A DNA stretch of 64,000 bases from NCBI GenBank assembly GCA_008694505.1, contig VZDJ01000100.1:688966-752965 (forward strand). The letters are read 5' to 3'. This DNA is from Cyanoderma ruficeps (lineage: Eukaryota > Chordata > Aves > Passeriformes > Timaliidae). Under the pieces are notes generated by a model. That model was given only the letters and a program-made list of their open reading frames with translations, was not told the origin of the DNA and did no database searches. Shown here piece by piece: positions 24,001-35,960 of the stretch. Positions within the stretch are counted from its first letter, which is position 1, and each line of letters starts with the position of its first letter. Made by a program: the position numbers and the translations under genes.

Positions 24001-25953
24001 CACAAACACCAGAAGAGTAAAGATTTATTTTGCACTTTTTGTTAGAAACAGGGAGAACATGCACATATCTGCCTTCTTTTTCTCACTGAACAAAAGTAGT
24101 AAATTGTTATAAAACATGAACCTTGACTGTAATTTTAACTAATAATTTGTGTATAAGACCTAAATTGATGTTGTCAAGGTAAAATCTGTAGATGGCTTTA
24201 GAGTCATTGAGAACTTAACACTGACAAAAAAATCGTTAAAAAGAGAAAAGGTTTTCAGTGAAATATTCCAGTTTTTACTTGTGTATTTGCAAGTATTTGA
24301 AATACTCACTTGTGAGTATTTGGAAGCTTTATCAACTTTGTAACAGTTATATTGTTGATTTTGGAGTCAGACCACTTCTAATTAATCTAGTCACACTTTT
24401 TTGCGTTTTGGTTGAACACTCAGTTTTTTGGACCTGACATTACGATTTTTTTCAATCCTAAGATGCATAATAGTATATGTTTGTACACTGCATATATAGT
24501 GCTCAGGGAAACTGCCCATTCTTTTTGAATCTTTTGGGTAATTTTTCAAAACTTTGATTCCACTCAAAGAAATGAAGAACATACTATTTCAGAAAGGAGT
24601 GGCCCACTGATCTCAGGTCTAGGGACCAGTTGGTACAATTATTACTGTTGGCATAAACGTAGAAATGAAAAATGATTTGGGGCTAATTTGAGAAAGGAAC
24701 AGGTGAAGCTGAAATAATTTAGGAGCAAGGAGAAAAGAAACAAATGTCAGCTGCTCCAAGAATCATTGGCTTGTATCAGTGCAGCATATGGAAGGGCAAA
24801 TCATAAGTGCATGATTTCATCATCTCTGTGGTGAAGGCTTTGCCTTCAGAACAAGAGTACACCATTTTTGTTGTGGTTTTTTTGGTTAATAAAGAAGACT
24901 GGGTTATGGCTCCTTCTCTGGAGAATCCTGCAGAGTCAGAAAAGAAGCCAAGACATGGCTTTCCTCCAGAAATGCTTTTTATGTCATGGAAAGTCTTAAA
25001 TCAATAGCCTCAGAGCTAAACTGAGCTGACAGTGAATCTAACTAGTATTTATTTAAAGAGAAAAGAAAAAAAACACACACAAAAAAAATCTGTATGCACT
25101 TAGCTAGAAAATCTATATATACTTACATAGTTAAAGTGTTTGGTTTTCCTTAATTAGTTCTTGTGTTCTGTTTAAAGCATTACCTAAAATCTTCGAGTTT
25201 CTTAATGCCTTCTATCTTTGTGGAAAGTAAATATTGTGTCACTATGATGCATCCTACTTTGTTCAGAGACTATACTTTGGACTCACATCTGTAATTGCAG
25301 CCATGACATGAAGATACAGGGCAAACCTTACAGGCTGATTTATCTTTGTCAGAGGGGTAGCAATGCTGAGCACTGAAATCCAGGATATACGTGACTCTAA
25401 ATAGAGCAATTTGTCAACTATTTCATTGACACAAATTGAAATGAAACTGAGTTCTCAGACTCTAGAGGTCACTTTGCAACAGGAAGAATTCATTATCTAC
25501 GTATACACAGAGGAAAACCATTTCACAATTGAAGTTGATTTGTGAGAGATAGATGTACACGCATAAAACTTAAAACTCAAAGGTCACACTTTCAAAGTAA
25601 ACTAAAAGAGCCTACAGGCTCCACTATTCCCTGGCTAATAGCCCATCAGTTCCTCTGAAAATAAAAAAAAACCAGCTGTCATCATAGCAAGGTCTATTGG
25701 GTGTTTCAGACTGTTTTCATGTGCAGAAACATACAAATTACCCACTTCAAATCTTAGATGAGGCAAATGTCTTTTCATGAATGTGTATTAGAGTGCTACA
25801 CACATATATATGTGGCATCCAACCTAAGAAAAATGGTGTTTTTTAAAATTCATGTATTTTGTTTCACCTATGGCCTACTTTCAAAATCCATTAGAGATGT
25901 ACTCCTCTCTTGAAGGTGTGCTTATATTCAAGCCTATTGCTTCAGAAGGCTGA
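21062..25953. other. AT-rich non-coding DNA without recognised transposons
   Basis: No gene is called. The 118-codon frame at 23689-24045 has no domain I recognise and no exon signals that I trust. TAAT-rich stretches at 21640-21790 and 22780-23000 contain many homeodomain-type core motifs, which is also expected from AT-rich composition. Confidence 0.5.
24301..24320. repeat. 20-bp inverted repeat (hairpin)
   Basis: AATACTCAC, a 2-base loop (TT), then GTGAGTATT: nine perfectly paired bases in each arm. No terminator or transposon context is visible. Confidence 0.85.
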
Positions 25954-25986
25954 TTAAAGCACAACTGTGGGTTAAAGCACAACTGT
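25954..25986. repeat. 18-bp tandem duplication
   Basis: TTAAAGCACAACTGTGGG is followed directly by a second TTAAAGCACAACTGT. The near identity suggests a recent slippage event or templated duplication. Confidence 0.9.
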
Positions 25987-26735
25987 CAAGGAAAAAGAAA
26001 CATGCTCTGCAGAAACAAACTCCACTTTAATTTGCTCAAATATTGTTGGGAGGTGAAAAATGCCTGAGAAAAGACAAGGAAAAAGAAGAAGTAATGATAA
26101 AATTATGAGGGGGTGAAATACATCATTAGAGTTGCAGGGAAATTTATCTTATATGTGCAGCATTTTATGGCAGGGGAGCAAAACACTGCTGGTAGGCTAA
26201 AATTGTTGAAATGTGTGTCTGATCAGTAGTAACATTAGCGCTGGTCCCAGTGGTAGAGATTTCCCAGAGAGAAGGAATATTCCTTTACATTGAAGAGTTT
26301 CAGCAGTACTTAGGATCCCTTTTTCAAAGGATTCAAGTTGTCCTTGCTTTTGCTTATGTGGCCACTCTCTCTGGTTGAGTATGACAGTGCTTCACATCTA
26401 CTTTGCACGTGTGTGGAAGATCCCAGGCAAAGGAGGACCAGTACTCAGGATTTATTTTCCTGCAGTGGCACTTCTTCAAGGCCACTGAAATGAATGTGCA
26501 GGTTTGGCTCTTTCTTATAGGGTGAAAGAGAAACAGATTGACTAAGAAATGAGTAATTTGAAAACAATGAAAATTCACCCTGAAAGGTGAAAATATGTTT
26601 ACTATCTTCTCCATCTAGAAAATGTTTGGTTGAGGCATCCAGTAGAGAGAACTACAGATGTGTGGTACCCAAATGTTTTAGACAAATTGAAAAATCTTAA
26701 AATATTAGGACCACCATGTATCCTTTTCTATGCTT

Positions 26736-26756
26736 CCCCCCCCTCCCCCCCCCGCC
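26736..26756. repeat. Poly(C) tract
   Basis: C8, T, C9, then GCC: a nearly pure cytosine run in AT-rich surroundings. Confidence 0.95.
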
Positions 26757-27064
26757 TTTACAATAAGTTTCAGAGATGTTAATATTTCAGATAGTACTTT
26801 GATAAAAAGTCTAATCTACTTGGAAAATGGAGAATGACTTCAGGCAGATAATTCATTGGGTATTTTCAAGATAAATTGTCTCTTCTCTTATGTTTTTGTC
26901 TATCAGAACTTCACTGATATCAGAACCACTACTGCTTCAACTTTGTTGTTTGCCAGGATGAAGGGTGCCGTGCTCTGGATATCACAGTCCCATGGAAAAC
27001 AAGGCCGGCCTGGCTGAAAACTTTTGTTTCTTGCAAGTGTTTATAGTAGTTTTAGTGATCTGCT

Positions 27065-27110
27065 TAACAGCAGGTATCTGTTAGGACTAACAGCAGGTAT
27101 TTGTTGGGAT
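27065..27110. repeat. 23-bp tandem duplication
   Basis: Two adjacent 23-bp units (27065-27087 and 27088-27110) share the core TAACAGCAGGTAT and differ at about three positions. Confidence 0.9.
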
Positions 27111-29130
27111 GACCTCTTTATGTTTAGCATCCATATAGTGTCTAAGCTGGTATTGTAATTTATCTCAAAATTATTTCCCTACTAATTCTTTACTTACCTG
27201 TTTAACTGAAGCCTTTCCTGTCAGAAACATGCTTTCTGATTGATGCTTGTCAGTGGGAAGAATGATTCCTTTGAACACTCTTATCATGCTCTGATCCTGC
27301 AGATGTATCTTAAAATGGTCCTAGTGGGTCTTCTAAAGTTATTGTGGTGTTCTTTGTTCTGAAACACAGACAGACCAAAGCTCTGGTTTGCAAAGAGCAA
27401 GTTGTGCCAGAAGCTGCAGGAGACAATGTTCATTTTGGAAATGCAAATTCTTGTGCTACGCAGTATTCATGGAAACAAAGGTTAAAGAGGTATTGCCATG
27501 GGTAACTTGAAAAAATAATAAAATTGTACTAAAGTGACAGTAAATATTTAAGACTAAATTAATAGGCTAGAGATTTCTGGTGTTAAAAATGACAACCACA
27601 ATTTGCTCAGCATGGCTAGGAATATTTATTCTTGTAAATGCACTGTGATTTAACCTCTGAGTAAAGTAAACACCTGATGAAACAACAAACTTATTAATGT
27701 TGAAATGCCTGATGACTTGTCACTAAAAACCTGAGAATTCAGAAGAGGATTTTTATGCAGTAGGATTATGAATTTCTCTTCAGTGAGTCTTAAATTATAC
27801 CTGCACAATTAGGCCAGGTTATGGAATGTACAGCAAATTTCATCAAATCAATTATTTAAATTGGAGAAAATTACATGATAGTTGCACACTGCTGTCTGTA
27901 GATAGCCTTGCAATTGCAAAGGACAGCAGCAGAGAAAGTAGTCAACTCTGTTTTCTGAGGAAGAGAGAAGGTAGGAAACACTAAGGAGTTCAGCTAGCCA
28001 TACTGACAAGTATTCTTCAAGACTTGGGATTGTGGTCTGCATTTTAGAGAGCTCTAGATTCATCTGGAAACTATTTGAAAAAGCCTTAATGATGTAGTTT
28101 AGAAGAAAGTGTTCCAGAGCAGCAGGTCTGACATAGACTAAGAGACAAACCAATTTGTTAAATGAAAAAAAAAATCAATTAGTTGAAAAAATATTGTCCA
28201 TAAATTTCTATTCAATTTTCACTAATTACAACTAATGAAAAATATGCATAAAATAGAAATAAAAATGCCATAACAACAAGTAAGAGAAGTTGTAAATACA
28301 ACTGGCAAGAATTTTTTTCCTAATACTTGTTTGGAACTATTTGTCGGTACTGAGACCTTACAAGCTAGTCAGATTTGTTGGCTAAAATCCACTTAGGACA
28401 TTTGGAGTAGTTAAGTACAGATAGAGGAATGTGGTGTTGTGATAAAACCCATTTGCTTGATTAAATGTAATCACTATACCAGTAAAAATATAAGGTAGAC
28501 TATAATAATTATGGTTAAATATTATAGCCTAAATTTTGGAATTCTGGATATATTTAATGATTGTCAAGTCAGAACAAAAAAAAAAAAGCTACTGTTCAAA
28601 CACTGCTTTGAATATTTTAAAATGAGACTTTTTTGTTACTGTGAAATTTCAGTTTGGAGGAGAGATGAAAACAGTCATTGTATAAAGTCATTGAAGTCTA
28701 TAACAATTACTGATGATGTTTTTCTTTCTCTAATGATAAAACATGAATATGTTTGTCACATTTAGAGCCCTAAATTGATGGATTAAGATAATGTTATGAC
28801 TGGATTGGAATTTGGCTGGTAGTTGGTGAATCAATCATTATTATCTGTCTGCTTTTATTGTAAGGAAAAGGGAAGACACCAAACAGTCAAATATTTACTT
28901 TAGGATATAAAAAGCCTTATTTGTCAAAGAAAAGTACAACTATAAATAAAACTTAGATGAAAAAATGTGAATAAAAGTTTTGATCTTACATTTTTTGGGG
29001 AAGAGAAAAAACTGCAATAGTGTGTTTTTGAGGAAGAACACAGCTTTAATGGAGGCTTTCTGTTTCAGTGGCGAAATAAAATTTTAAGGTAAAACAATCA
29101 GAGCAATATCTAAGAGGAGAAATACGAAAA

Positions 29131-29154
29131 ATATTCATATCAACATATGAATAT
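29131..29154. repeat. Perfect 10-bp-arm inverted repeat
   Basis: ATATTCATAT, loop CAAC, ATATGAATAT. It is followed at once by ATATGAAA-type words, so slippage of an AT-rich word probably produced it. Confidence 0.9.
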
Positions 29155-32100
29155 GAAATATGAAACTATTTAATATGAAATAGGAAACTAGAAAACTTTA
29201 AAAATTAAGGTTATATAGAACAGTCTTCAGGGAGTCTAGAATAATTGTTTTAAAAAGGACAAGAGCAGAAAAATATTTTAAAATTTCCTGTATATAATTG
29301 ACAAAGGTTGGCAAAGTCCATTTATATATGGGGATGCTAAAAAGATGATGCAGAGACAAGTGTTCCCAACCATTTCTCTTCTTTATCTGAAAATAAATTA
29401 GCTGATGTGCGACTATCACATGAGGATGACATACTGCATTCTCATCCACTAAGGAGGATATTAATTAACAACGTTTAAAGATAAACACTTCAGACAGAAA
29501 GCCTGGATGATTTGCTACAGTTTAATACCAGTGGTTAAGATGTCGTTCTTGCTAACATTAATATCTAATAAATGTGGAAGATTATAACACTTCTGAGAGG
29601 TATTTGAAGCAGACAAGCGTAGCACAAGAAACTTGTTAAACTGCTCAGCTTTAGGCACTGTAATAAAAAGGCCTGATACCGGATTAGATTAAACAAAACT
29701 GTAAAGTAGTATTTTTCACATTTTTCTACAGGAAACAGGTCTTGTTCAAGCTGATTATAACTTCAGTTGCTTAAGGTAACCTCATAAAAACTATCTGAAT
29801 GGCATTCATTCAATACGCCTCCATTTTTAAAAGGACACTAAAATAATATCAGTGAATCAAGTGTGTGTTAAATATTTAAAGTCAGATAGTGAATATCTCA
29901 TAAAATCACTTTAAATAGTGGTATTTCTAGTAGATTTGTTGAACTACACACTAGACTGATTAAAGTATAGGTAGGATTTATTAGCTGAAAAAAAACCCGA
30001 CAGTAAGGAAATTGTTGACTATAAGATCACAAAGACTGTAAGAAGAATAAAAATTGGATTTAATGAACCTACTTTGTATTATTTCAGCATATTTGATGTA
30101 AATTCAGATAATTTCTCTATTCCAAAGAAAAGAAAAGAATAAAGAACCAAACTGAACTTGTTTTGAAAAAAATCTGGATGTTGCAGACAACATGAACTCA
30201 GAAGAAACTATCTGTGAGTAATTCCATCGCTAAAACATCTGTACATGCTTTTCTGAAGTGAGTAATCTTGAGTAGGAGAAAATGGGAAGTGTATGTCTGC
30301 TTATGGAACACTGTGTATTGCACACAGTTCTGTAGTTTGGTTCTGAAAAAGGGATTAAGGAATATGGAACAATAGAACAAAAATTCATCAGAACGTAGTG
30401 GAGTGTGGGATGTAAAATGCTTTACTGTGAAAGTCTTTACCTCAATACTTCTAGATCGTGAAGGAGAACAAACAGCAGCTTCCTGAGAAGGAAAGGCAGA
30501 GTACTTAACCCTCCTGAGACAGACCGGAAGGAAGAGCAAATGTGTGGAACCAAAAGTCAGACAAATTCAAGTAGGAAGGGGAATTTGTGGCTTCTTTGAG
30601 GGAGGGGGATGAATCACTTGGAGAAGCTGTCAAGGGAAGTGGTGTTTCTTTTCTAATACTCCCCATCCTGCTGTTCTTGGCTCTAGACTGAAAGGCTATT
30701 TAGAAAATATGCTTTAGTTGGACACTAAATGCCTGATTTTAGACTTCTTACAAGGTCAGCTAGGTAAAATGTAATGGTCTTTCATTCAAAGGGAGTGACC
30801 TGTATGTTGAAACAATCTTTATTTCCATTGATACCCAAACCAGAAAGAACACCTCATGCTGTTAACTCCTCTGCTCCTATAAAAATGACAGAGGACACTA
30901 CTTCAATACTTCAAAAATTAGGATAACTGGGTGTAGTAGTTACTTGATGTTCTCACAAAATGTAGTCCTCTTTAATCACTGCTTAGTATTGTTTGAAATC
31001 TTGTCTGGAGTCAAGAGCATACAGTCTAAAAGCCAGCCTGAGGGCAAAGCTATAAAATGTGTATATTAATCTCTGAACATTGCTGTCAATCCCTTCTGCT
31101 TGACTGTAGTTTAAGGTCTTGCAAATTATAAGTGCTAAAAATATTTTGGACAATTTCTTCTTTCTATTCTGCTTCATGTAAAACAAGAGCACAAAAATTT
31201 CTATAGTGATCATATTTTAGCCAGAGTTAACGAAATCAGCAGTGACTAAACAATGAAGATGCTGCACATTGGTTTCAGTAAAAGCAGAGATTTCAAAATT
31301 CCATTTCCTTTTCAAAAAGGAGTAAAGAAAATTGCTCTCCTACTTTGACTAAAATGGTCAAATGCTAAACAAGAATTTTCATTTTCTGTATTTGTTATCT
31401 TGAAATGTAAGAAAAAGCAGTTGTAACTTTCCTCAGTTATCTCATTTATTCCTATGCTAGCTACAACTTATTCAGTATTGCCAATATTGAATTGGTAAGA
31501 AAATGAAATGTTTCTGTAAACTTTTAAGTCATCAGAAATTCTGGTTTCAGAGGGTCAGTAATAGAATCTTATATGTTTGGAAGACATAAACATAGCTAAT
31601 CAGTCAATGCAAATTTCTCCTTTGTTAACAATAATTTGTCTTCTTGCAATCCTACCGTTTTGCAAATATCTTTTCCAAATCTCTTCAAGAATGAAAGTAA
31701 TTATTTTTTAAGCTATAGAAGGAGTATGTTAAAAATGCGCAGGAAATAATGGAGGGGAGGCACAGCACCAGTTTAAGTACAGACTTTTCGGAGTTGGTTT
31801 CTTTTCCTTGCTTACATGGCAAGTTAAGAGCAATTTAGCAAATATGTTGAGTGGCATTGGTGTCAAGACGTACTATATTCATGGTGTACAGTATGTCAGT
31901 GCTTAGTATGTTAGGTACCCTCCACAATGTCTAAAATGTGTGCTTGTCTAATTGAAATGGTGGAAACCAAAAGAGAGCTATGGGATTTGGACAGCTGGAA
32001 AGCAAACAGCCTAGGTAATGTGAGCAGGCCTTCACAATGGTTGGTGTCTTGATAATTCTACTTTTATATTTTTATTGAATTATTGTAAATCTTGAGGAAG

Positions 32101-35100
32101 GTTTGGAATTATGTAGACGAAGAGTTGATTAATTGCAACTGAGGTGCTAGTGGGAAAGAAGTCATACGTAATTCCCTTTCTAAATGGAATCCTCATTTGT
32201 ATAATAAGAGATTCACCAAGAACAAGAAAAGGAGAAGCAGCAAAGAACTCTGAATACCACTATGCTCAGAGAGCAGATTTTTTACTCTTTGGTAGCTGGT
32301 TTGTGCCTCAGGCTTTCAAATATAGGGTGTTCTCCATGCATTTCCTTTGCATCACTGTCATGAACTGACCCCATTTTTATCTTGGGGACTGTTACTTCAC
32401 AGATATTGAGTATTAGACATACTAATCTTAAGTCTGTGTCACTGTGATAAATTACTTGCCACGAAACTCATAAAGCAATGCTTTCACTAATAAGCAGCTA
32501 ATTGCCTGGAATGCATTTGGAAACTTGTTTAAATTCAAACAAAAAAAACCCCTGTAGGTTGTCAGAGGAAAAAACTTCATGAGAAGAAATCACTTTGAGG
32601 CTTTTTAGATATGCATGGAGATATTGTTTCCGTAACCCTATGGAGGCACGAACTCAAATTATGGTGCAGACCCAGAGATGCAAAGACTTGCTAAATAAAT
32701 TGGAGGCTGGATTTATCTGCTCAGACTTGGAATTCATAATTTTACACAACTCTGCTTCCAACTTCCATTTCCAATCTCTGGAATGATTGATTTGTCTTTT
32801 TTCCGGTCCCAATGGGATTTTTCACGTAGGAACCATATTTCCCAATAGGAAGCACAGCTTCAGGCATATATAAAATGAAGCACCTGTCTCTGAAGAACAT
32901 GAGAGGACTCCCGTCAGTACTATAGGATAAAAAGAAAACAATCAGCTGAAATAAAAAGCCCATGTTACAAGCCCCCATTAAAACTAAACACTCCTGTTCT
33001 GGCATGACTGCAATGTCCCATCATACCACACCAGTGAGGACAACATAAATAAAATGGTAGAATGTGCATTAGATGCCCCTTGCAGAAGAAAATCCAGTAG
33101 GAATATTGAATGTTTTTTTGAAATGCTATCAAGCCAACAGCTGGTTGCAACCATAGTTATAGCTTTGGGTATTGTAGAGCTGTGGCTCACCAAAGTGGCT
33201 TGCTGACATTTCAGGCACTTCTTTTTTCAGAGGCCCTGTTTTTTTTGCAGTAACATAAAGCAGAATTCTGCATTCAAGCTGTAACTTCTGGTTTAGGATG
33301 CTCTGAATGGAAAGTTGTGCATTGAACATGAGAGCAATAAAACACCTCCTTTCTTTTTCTCACCTTTCTGGTAATGTCTATATGAATATTTTTAAATTAT
33401 TCTTTTTGATAGAAGAGAATTTTTACCATGAATGTGTGGAGTAATTCCTCATATCATTGCTTCTAGTTCAATCCAAACACTCAAAAAAAGTTGAAAAAAA
33501 ATATTTTAAGATTGATGTCCTGTTGCTGTTAACTCATGGTAGTAGTTATGAAAAGGTCAGGAAAGTGGGTGAAATAGAAATATGCATGGTTCTTCCAAAG
33601 GCTCCAGGGTAGGGAGTTGATCTAGTGCAGTCTGGAGCCAAGTGGTGCAATGGCAGGAGAAGGGGGGAAGCTGCTCGTAGAAGAATGAGAAGAGTCATAG
33701 GAAATATCAACCATTGCTGCAGCTACTGCTGTGTGTCTGTTAAAATGATGCTTCCTTTAGGTGTGTCATCAGACTGCCTCGATGCAGAGCAGTAAGAAAT
33801 GGCAAGAGACACAAAGAATGTTTAGGCTGCACCCTTTTCCAAACTACAACAGGAGTTGAAAATCTGAGAAGTTATAAGCTGCAGGAAGGACTTCAAATGG
33901 CTGCTTTAATTAAGAAGACCCCAAGTACAGAGCATGTAGCCAAAAAAAAATATTTAGTGCAGGAGCCATACGACCCCTGCTGCAGAATCCAGACAGGCTG
34001 TGCAGTGAGGTTGTCTAAGGGAAGGAAAGAAGCCTCTTGCAGGAAGCACTGCAATAGAGATGTGGCTATTTCAGCCTTTGCCATGGGGACCTAGATTACA
34101 TTTTTCACAGATGATTGGCAGCTGTTCCCTGTGCTTGACAGAGACCTTTAAATTGCAGGAGGATCCTTGAACTGTGCTTTCCACATGAGGCTCTATAGAA
34201 CACTAAGTACTTTCTGAAATAAGGTTTCAGTTGTCTTATATTGAGCATTCATACAAAATGGAACATTTTGACCTTGTTATTTCAGTAGAAGGAGAAATGC
34301 AGCACCAGTCACCTCACAGTACTGGGATGTTTGAGAGATGTGCTGAATACTGTTTGCAAACTATTTGACAGCCTAAAAAGATCTGGACAATAAATGCACA
34401 TATGTTGAACTGTGTTTTGTTGTAAAATTGTAACTGTTATGTAGAGCATCTGTGGCTGCATTTGAGCATTTAGGGTGCCCACACGAAATAATCTAAAATT
34501 AATCTCTTCTTTCAAAACCTTTATTTTATACACAGATAGATCAGGACTTTGCAGTAAAAGATTTTGCTCTTAATAGACCATAAAATCAGCAATTCTCATA
34601 TAGACTGCTGATTCTTCTAATTGCCTTGCTTAAATCAAGCATTGTTTTGCAACTAGAATATTTTTTTTAAGGGGAGATTCACAGAGGTGGTAGTAACAAG
34701 GACTAGTTCAACTAAAAATATACAATACAGCTTAATGAATGTGTAAAGCTCACAGAGAAAATCACTCCTTCTAACTGCTGTATCATTAAGATTAGAGGCT
34801 GAAAAATCTTCCTTCCTGAAGTTTCTCAAGATAAAAATAAATCTGTAAGCTTTACATCTTTCATTTTTCATTTTTATTTCCATTCAGTTTTACTGATTGA
34901 GCACAAACTGTAGGAACCCCAAGTGTGTGTGCACAAATGAAAAAATAAAGTACCTTTTTTTATAAGCCTCAGAAGCTTCAGAGGGACTGTATTACTTTCA
35001 CTCAGCAAAAACTACTTTAAAAAAAGAAGATAAAACCATATTTGATAGCTGCTGAAAGAGGGAATAATCCAGATACAGACATTATGGCACAACATGCCAT

Positions 35101-35659
35101 GCAGTTTCAATCTGCTACACTTCAGTAGCACATCAGTCACAATGAGCCCATTGTGAAAGGTTTTCTCCTATTTTTATAATTTTTAGGAGACCCCTGTAGG
35201 CTTTGGGAAATATGTATATTTTTGTGTGAGGGAGCGTGAACAAAGTGCCTTTGCTATAATATGAACAGTTGTTGATTGGTAATTCTTATATGGATCCTAA
35301 AATGGAGCTTTCCCAGCTGTGCTTGATGAGACTTATCATCTCATCTAACACCTATAGCTCCTGAAAGACTGTTTCAAATCTCATCAGACCTGAAACATGA
35401 GATGAGTGGACTGGACCATGCAAGTGCACACTCCACAGATCCCTCATTCAGGCATTGTGTATCAGCATGTGCCAGCAGACAGCATTTGGAGTCGAGTCAG
35501 AGACAGACAATGACAGATTTAGCATCTTGCTCCAGTTGTAAAGGCAGCCCAGTGCACATGCACAGACTTGTAGTATGAGGAGCATGCCAAGGAGCTGCCA
35601 GTGCCTCCCTGTTATAAACAGCACCTGCGCTGCCAAATGGTGGTGCCACTCCATGGCCA

Positions 35660-35960
35660 GCTGCTTCCACGCTGCCTCCAATTTATGAAGCCTATTCCCA
35701 GGACCTGATCCCTCTTTCTCTGGGGGTTATTGGGTGGCAGAATTAAAAATTAGGATGCTAGTACCCCCTTTCATGTAAGCAATTTGCTTGACCATGTGAT
35801 GGTGTAGGGTCTCTGCTCAGTAAATAAAAGCCATTTCGTTCAGGTAGTGGGACAAAGAGCACGCTCTGTTTCGTGGATCAACCTCCAGAGTCTGGCTTAC
35901 CTGGAGATTCAGGATAAAGGTTTCTCTAGCCTTATCCGTCTACTACTCTGAATTGCCTTC
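35660..35960 (+). mobile_element. Weak candidate LTR 3' portion
   Basis: A short segment around an AATAAA at 35823-35828 is GC-richer than its surroundings and reads like R/U5 of an LTR (GGGTCTCTGCTCAG, then the poly(A) signal, then TCCGTCTACTACTCT). I found no TG...CA ends and no target duplication, so both boundaries are guesses. It could equally be unique DNA. Confidence 0.3.

Larger units (their letters stand above)
25987..35659. other. Long AT-rich non-coding interval
   Basis: Nearly 10 kb with no CR1, LTR or gene recognised. Chance frames reach 113 codons (30198-30539, minus) and 101 codons (27848-28153, minus) but lack domains. It holds a C-run at 26736-26756 and the small repeats listed separately. 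Confidence 0.5.

Noticed and set aside
23689..24045. 118-codon plus-strand frame with a lysine-rich middle
   Set aside because: No family is recognised and the frame is not flanked by convincing splice sites or regulatory signals. Conservation would be needed to revive it.
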